Below are positions 58,610-64,000 of a stretch of DNA of 64,000 nucleotides, one piece after another. Position 1 is the stretch's first letter. Every line of letters starts with the position of its first letter. The notes beneath the pieces are model-generated. The model was given only the letters and a program-made list of their open reading frames with translations, had not been told where the DNA came from and made no database searches. Position numbers and translations under genes: made by a program. This stretch comes from Tubiluchus corallicola (Eukaryota; Priapulida; Priapulimorpha; Priapulimorphida; Tubiluchidae): assembly GCA_030141605.1 (NCBI GenBank), contig JAQGDQ010000463.1, positions 62,001 to 126,000 on the forward strand, written 5' to 3'.

Positions 58610-59310
58610 ATGATGATATTTTTACAATTGCTAAATTGTACAAATATAATTAATTTATGTAATTATTACGTTATGTGCATGCAAAATAAAACCGTACCAA
58701 GTGTTACCATACTCTGCTGTGATGAAGTCAAACTTCTAAGTGTTGAGATTGATTATCTTTTAAATTTTGATAAACATATTTCTAGCATATGCATTTCAGC
58801 CTCAAACCAAATAAATACTCTAAAACGTATTGGAAAATACATAAATCTAAATTGCATAAAAGCAATATTGCATTCATTAATAATGTCGATTTTTAATTTT
58901 TGTACACTTGTGTAGAAATATTACAGTGCGAGAAATCAGGATAAACTTGAAAGTGGTCATTATAGGGTGCTTACATTTGTTTATAGCAATTTTAACAGTT
59001 TGTACGAGGACCTACAAAAGACGTGACACTAGTTCATTAAATATACAATTACATACTTGGAAACTTTTAAAATACTTAATGGTGACTGTCCATCGCATAT
59101 GTTACAACTCATTAAAAGCAAAGAATAGGTATATAGTTATAGATACACAAGTATGTTAGACATGCCAAAAGTAAGAACTAAAAATATGGTTAAAATAGGT
59201 TTTGAAGTTCTAGTGTAAAAATGTGGAATCAATTACTTGAGCACGAGAGAGTTGGTTCAAATGATCATTTTAATGTTTTTAAGAAACTTTGCTGATGTGG
59301 AATGGATAGT
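58610..59310 (+). mobile_element. LINE 3' fragment (RT thumb and C-terminus), plus strand
   Basis: The frame reads VKLLSVEIDYLLNFDKHIS (family LLGxxIDxxLxFxxHIS), INTLKRIGKYI and SIFNFCTLV. Shifted frames then give LTFVYSNFNSLYEDL, YLETFKILNGDCPSHM, MPKVRTK, and finally a VWNxLPEHVR-like MWNQLLEHERV and FKKLC. This is the complete tail of a CR1/L2-like polyprotein after the catalytic palm. At least three frame breaks occur. It is a different copy from the neighbouring one at 57850. Confidence 0.85.
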
Positions 59311-60629
59311 CTTGCAGATGTTGTCGTTCTAATAATGTGTAATGCTCTGCTAAATTTTTGTCTGCATTGCTTACCTGTATAATACCTGTGTATGCTGGGC
59401 AGTTTACACTTACGTAATTTTAGTTAGGCTTTATTTTGAACGTCAAATTAACTTTTTTTTATTTTTTCATTTACAGAGATAAATATTTTTAATGGTATAT
59501 CTTCATATTGTATTTCTTATGCATTCTTTAAGTCGGTTGTAAAGGCTTCGTAGCTTATGTTTATTATTGTGCGAACCAACTTAAAATATACTCTGCTGTA
59601 CTCTGATTACATATATATTATATAATTATGAAGTAGGTGGAGTAAGTACGACACATTGGCAATTTTAAATATAAATTTTTTACACCAAATGCACCGTCAC
59701 ACCATCCTGCGTATACTAATATTAGCCACAGGGGTATCATTATAATCTAGGACAAAAATTATTAAAAGTTTACAGTCGTGCACCCACGCGCTGACAAAAT
59801 GGAAATCTAGGCACAGAAATAATACTGTCCACTAAAAAACGTTCTGTTTGATATTTTTTCTATAATTAATATGAACTTTATGATTATCCACTATAGTGTA
59901 GTTGTGTTGTCAGTAGTCACGAGTCCTGACAGTAGACGTTTACGCAATTACCAGGCATATCTAATTCAATGGCTAACGCACGTGATTGCTGCTTGGGGAA
60001 CCGCTCTCAGACGTTGCTAGTTCCTCGAATAATTATTGTCGTCTCATGGTAACTAATATAAAAAGTTATACACACTTGAGCACGCTATGTGTTCAAATGC
60101 GCAAACAAAAACTACGCATATCAAGGACATAATCATTGAAACAGACTTTATTGATTATACTGTACTACTGGTATACACGAAATTTTCCCTTCATGTTTGT
60201 AGGTTCCTTGTCCATTGCTCTTGAAAATGTACACCATATTTTGAAACACCATATCATCTTCATTGGTTAACATTTTTATGAAATACTGTTGGGTGGCAAC
60301 TAGTAAATATCTGAAAGGAAGCAAGTCCAAGTCAGTTATACTGCTGGCCTCAGACATAGCACAATACCCACCTTATGCACTGTTACATAAAAGCTTTGAG
60401 ATCGAGCTTTTTTTAACGAATCAACGGTACAGCACAACAAGATGCATAGCCATAAAATGACCAGCATAAAGACTGTAGACTTCAAAACTTACAAAGCCAG
60501 TTGCTTGTCAGCACCACTTCTGATATCAAGGCAGAGGAATGGACAATTAAAATCAAAAGAAGATTAAGATAGATAGGACAAACAGAAACCAACAGGCAAT
60601 GCATACTTTTCCCCAGAACAAGAATGTGT
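59311..60629. other. No recognisable feature
   Basis: AT-rich, with no protein, RNA or repeat motif recognised on either strand. Confidence 0.4.
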
Positions 60630-61089
60630 TAACTAGCAAGAAATTAGGTTTTGAAGTAAGACTTCGATTATCTAATGTTTACGTTACCAGCATACAGTAT
60701 TTATGTACAACAGTGAAACTTGGGGTTTAACGATTACTCAACAAAAGCAGATTGACACATTTCTTAGAAGCCTTCTTAGGAAAGTTTTAAAGATAAGATG
60801 GCCATATATAATCAAAAATGAAGATTTATATGCTAGAACTAAAGAAATTCCTTGGAGTTCAAAAGTCAAGTTCCGAAGATTAAGATGGCTACGACACCTT
60901 CTCAGATTACCAAGTGAAACCCCAATAAGAACTGCCTTAAAGGAAGCCCTAAAACCTTGCAAAAAACCACCTGGTAAACCTAAAACAGCTTGGATAGCTA
61001 AGATAAATAAAGATGTTCAACAACTTCAACCAAATCTATCTTTAGCAGTAGAAGAACTTATGCTGTTAGATGCAGATAAAAGTGGGTGA
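60630..61089 (+). mobile_element. LINE RT C-terminal fragment (RTE/L1-related), plus strand
   Basis: The open frame at 60703-61089 starts with MYNSETWGLTITQQKQID and continues with LRKVLKIRWP, IIKNEDLYARTKEIPWS, RRLRWLRHLLRLP and GKPKTAWI. This is the well-known tail of endonuclease-reverse transcriptases (family LYGSETWxLT, RRILxIKWPxxIxNExLYxxTxxxPW, RRxRWLGHxxRLP, GRPKTTW). It is distinct from the CR1-type tails elsewhere in the window. The frame is undamaged for 128 residues, ending TGA after DADKSG, so it is younger than most neighbours. Just upstream (60625-60700) a frame with LTSKKLGFEVRLRLSNVYV continues it after one break. Confidence 0.88.
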
Positions 61090-61839
61090 AATGCTCTAAT
61101 AAATGTTGGTATCTCAATGCCTCAGAAGGTGTAATGAGATTTTGAAGAATAAACAGAAGAACTCTGCACGTGGCGATACATGTTAAAAATGCCACATTTT
61201 AATTATTTTCATGAATGAAAAGTTTTTTTGTGTTAAAATGTGATTTCTTGTAATTCAGTTTAATGCCATATGTGTGTTTTAATACCACGTAGAAACACGA
61301 CACCAAAACTTACATTCTTTCACATATGGTACTGAAATAGTGTAACGGACGAGGTAAGCTAAGCATGCGACAACTTGTTGGTGAAACATGCTGTCTGCTT
61401 TATTAGATTTATTGAGCCAGTTTAGTCAATGTATATATTATTATTGTGTTTTATTGTGTATTGTATTGACGATTATACCCTATGTGCGGGATTTTGTCTG
61501 TGTAGTTTTTTCTTCATTGTAATGTATTGTATTGTTTATGTAATGTTTTGTAGCTTGTAATTGCACCTGTAATTGTATGGCTTGTAAATCATTATATAAA
61601 CAGAGACAGCAATTCAAATTTGACATACAGAAAAATAATTACCAAATTAAACAAGTACATTAAAGTCAAAGCCCTTGACACCTCATAGAGATTGCAAAGA
61701 CAAAATCCTTGAGTCTAAGCGAGAATTATATTGAAGACTCTGTACTATGAATGGGGACAAGGCAGGTAATCTACTCAAAGTAAAACACAGAACATTTAAA
61801 ACACATCAACAGTCAAACGGAAACATTTAAGAAGCTTAC
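61090..61839. other. LINE tail and unassigned AT-rich DNA
   Basis: The segment 61340-61600 with repeated tgtattgta/tgtaattg words may be a LINE 3' UTR. No other feature was recognised. Confidence 0.35.
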
Positions 61840-62400
61840 AACTAAGAAAAAGATGAATCTTTTGGTCCATCCCAGGAAAAATCTTCTGGGAAACCCACAT
61901 GGCCTTGCCCCTTTTACAGGATACCTGATCACTGGCCGACAAATCCAACAGAGTTACCACTTTAGATGATAGACTACAAAAATTAAGTGCATCGTTAAAG
62001 TGTTACAAATGTTTATATGGCAGCCATCCTGCTGAAACTTGTATTCATGTTTGCAAATGTTTTTACTGTAAACGTGGTGCTCACAACTCTGCACCTTGTT
62101 CCCATCAAATTTAAAGCAAACAGAAATTCGTTAAATCCGAAAGATAACTACAAAGGCCAAAAACATAAGGACAAAGATCAAAACACACCAAAACAAAACA
62201 CACCCCGCATGTTTCTCGTGATGAACAAATATTAGGTTGTTTTGAATCTGAAGGTCCAGTTATTCTACAAACTGCACTGGCAACTCTCTCTGCCAGTGAT
62301 GGCACACATTCTATATGCAAACAGAAATGTATTATATTTGGTTGCGGAAGTTAACGCACGTTTTGTACCAGAGAACTTGCTAGCAAACTCAATTTAAAGT
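61840..62400 (+). mobile_element. BEL/Pao-like gag-protease fragment, degenerate
   Basis: Near 61950 a frame gives TTLDDRLQKLSASLKCYKCL, YGSHPAETC and CKCFYCKRGAHNSAPC, a pair of zinc knuckles of the spaced Cys/His type at the end of BEL-type gag. From 62263 the frame ILQTALATLSAS, IIFGCGS, stop, RTFCTRELASKLNL matches the BEL/Pao protease start (family LLQTAxxxV, LxDSGSQxTFIxxxLxxxLxL). The catalytic Asp is Gly here and the Gln of SQR is a stop, so the protease is dead. Downstream sequence to about 62620 is not readable. Confidence 0.65.
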
Positions 62401-63029
62401 TGTCCTTATCAGGATCATTTTACATACGATCACTTTAGGGAGCCAGCACTCAGTTTGTTGATGCACTCTGCTTCCGCCTCTGCCTCTGGTTACATTATTA
62501 TAGGTGAAGTCTCACTTTCCCAGCCAAGTTATAAGGAGTTGGCGCTGCAATCGCGAAGTGATATGTTGACTTTTTTGAGTTCACTAAAGTTTTGCAAATT
62601 TTTGCAAAAGTAAAAGGACACTCTGTTTTATAGAAATAAGTGAAAAGCGTTCGGAAAGTAAAATCTATAATTAGACATTGAAATATTCATCAAAAATTTA
62701 GTGCGACATGACAGTTACTCGACGTCGAAAAATTTTCCGCCATTAATGCCTGTTTATTATTGTGATTCCTAACCAGCTCTGAGATTTCAGCATTTCAAAT
62801 ACGTTTATTTAGTGCCAACGAACTCTATTTCGAGCTGACGTAGTTGAGTTCCATTCAAGTTGCAATTAGTGGCACAACGAGTATTCGTGATTTTTGAATA
62901 ATCAGTGCCTGGTTTAACAGACCGAAGTTTCTGGTCAGTTCATTCCATATTGTTTATGCTTCGAAATTGCTAGGTTAAACAGAAACTAAAATCAGCTCAG
63001 TTTCTGCACATGCCAGCAAATTCAAATCC
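62401..63029. other. Spacer and probable 5' UTR of the LINE at 63030
   Basis: The first part may hold decayed BEL pol. From about 62480 the sequence is less AT-rich and likely contains the LINE 5' UTR. No motif supports a gene. Confidence 0.35.
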
Positions 63030-64000
63030 AACACTAAACCTATGAAAAAAAAACAACACAGAACAAAATCTAGTACTGAAGTAGATCACGTAGCCGAAGT
63101 TGTCCCAAACAATAGATCAATAACCCGACACATCAGCTAAACGTGTCACATGCCCCAAATGTAAAACCGCAGTTAAAGATGATGACAAAGGTGTATCGTG
63201 TGAAATATGCGAAAGATGGTTCCACACTTCATGTGTTAGTGTGAGCGATACATTGTGTGATGTACTGATGAATGGTGAGAATGAAATCCATTGGTACTGT
63301 ACTTACTGCAACAGTGCAGCCCTACAATTGAAATAGGATATCATAAATTTGCAGTCTGAGTTTGGGAAAATTGAAACTGACCAGAACAAGGTAACAGATA
63401 AGGTTACAGCAATTGATGAAAAGCTGGAGGCTTTTAGTAAAAATGGTAACTCAAAAATAAATGCTATAGAAAAGAAAATCTACCATAGAGGTAACCTGAG
63501 TGGCAGTGAAGTCGATAACCTATTTGAAGATTTTAATGAACGAATGCAAAAAAGGCAGAAAAAGAGTAGCATCATAATACATGGCTTACATCAGTTGCAG
63601 ACAGTCAGTGGTATGAGCAATGAGTTCAAAATACATTGAACATAAATGTCAAAATCATGGAATCAATGCCTCTAAAGGTAGCGCCTATGGTGACATCTGC
63701 ATCTACAGGACCAGTTAGGATCCGTCTTTCACATCCTGGCCAAAAATGGCAAGTGTTAAAGGCTGCTAAAGATTTACATAAAAAGCCGGGGTGTAAGAAT
63801 GTTTATGTAAATCCTGATCTCACTTGGCGTGAACCGAGGAAAACAAAAAGCTAGTCAGTGAACTAAAGTCAAGAAGGGCCAAAGGAGAAATTGTTAAAAT
63901 ACATAAAAATCAAATAGTCAGCATCGATGAAGACAATAGTACGCACTCTCCTAAAGTATATTCTTCTGACCAGCATTCTGCAGTCATACAGCAACAAAAT
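63030..64000 (+). mobile_element. LINE 5' region: ORF1 with PHD finger and coiled coil (cut by window edge)
   Basis: The first ATG (63041) gives MKKKQHRTKSSTEV and VAEVVPNNRSITRH, then a one-base break leads to KRVTCPKCKTAVKDD, GVSCEICERWFHTSC and IHWYCTYC. This is a complete Cys4-His-Cys3 PHD finger. A TAG at about 63334 follows. The next frame has a coiled coil (QSEFGKIETDQNKVTDKVTA ... KINAIEKKI) and SIIIHGL. After a further break come VRIRLSHPGQKWQVLKAAKD and VYVNPDLTWRE, the RNA-binding C-terminal module typical of CR1-type ORF1 proteins. The 5' end is present, so the element may continue as ORF2 beyond the window. Confidence 0.85.

Noticed and set aside
1-64000. Apparent frequency of the palindrome taggccta (e.g. 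near 1423, 4253, 22242) as a regulatory signal.
   Set aside because: Such words are common in many marine animal genomes and no pattern of location relative to genes was seen; counts were not computed.

Overview
The window is AT-rich genomic DNA from an animal. It has spliced genes, introns of several kilobases and many decayed transposons, with no bacterial features such as operons or ribosome binding sites. Two host genes are recognisable, both on the minus strand: an NR5A/FTZ-F1 nuclear receptor and an AGTRAP (angiotensin II receptor-associated protein) relative. These genes, together with CR1/L2-like and RTE-like LINEs, Penelope, Ty3/gypsy mag-like, GalEa-like copia and BEL/Pao-like elements, suggest an invertebrate, probably a marine bilaterian. 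The species cannot be named from the sequence alone.

Layout. 1-5380: first coding exon of the NR5A gene (2446-2938), with a nested foldback repeat in its intron (1890-2310). 5392-6044: LINE 3' end and a Z-DNA-prone alternating purine-pyrimidine tract. 6045-23000: mostly non-coding, with LINE, copia, RTE, gypsy protease-region and LTR-like relics, microsatellites and degenerate tandem arrays. 23099-23571: an intact non-autonomous hAT element with a perfect 8-bp target duplication. 23792-31850: the AGTRAP-like gene, with four coding exons, a 5' non-coding exon and a CRE near the presumed start; its third coding intron holds retroelement-like debris. 33151-34041: a very regular 41-bp minisatellite. 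34977-38974: the longest LINE, with ORF1 plus an endonuclease/RT ORF2, broken by frameshifts. 39293-49270: further LINE pieces, a deleted mag-like gypsy element with both LTRs (45280-47873), and a tRNA-like sequence. 50270-50910: an (AGTC)n-like array. 51990-54704: a decayed multi-exon gene of an uncharacterised family. 56540-62620: Penelope with a GIY-YIG-like domain, three LINE 3' fragments and a BEL/Pao-like gag-protease relic. 63030-64000: the start of a LINE whose ORF1 carries a PHD finger, cut by the window edge.

The two host genes show no obvious functional link: one is a DNA-binding transcription factor and the other a small multi-pass membrane protein. The transposon relics are mostly single short fragments with stops and frameshifts, so the region has accumulated insertions from many lineages without preserving working copies. 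All family names come from motif reading and memory; no database search was run.
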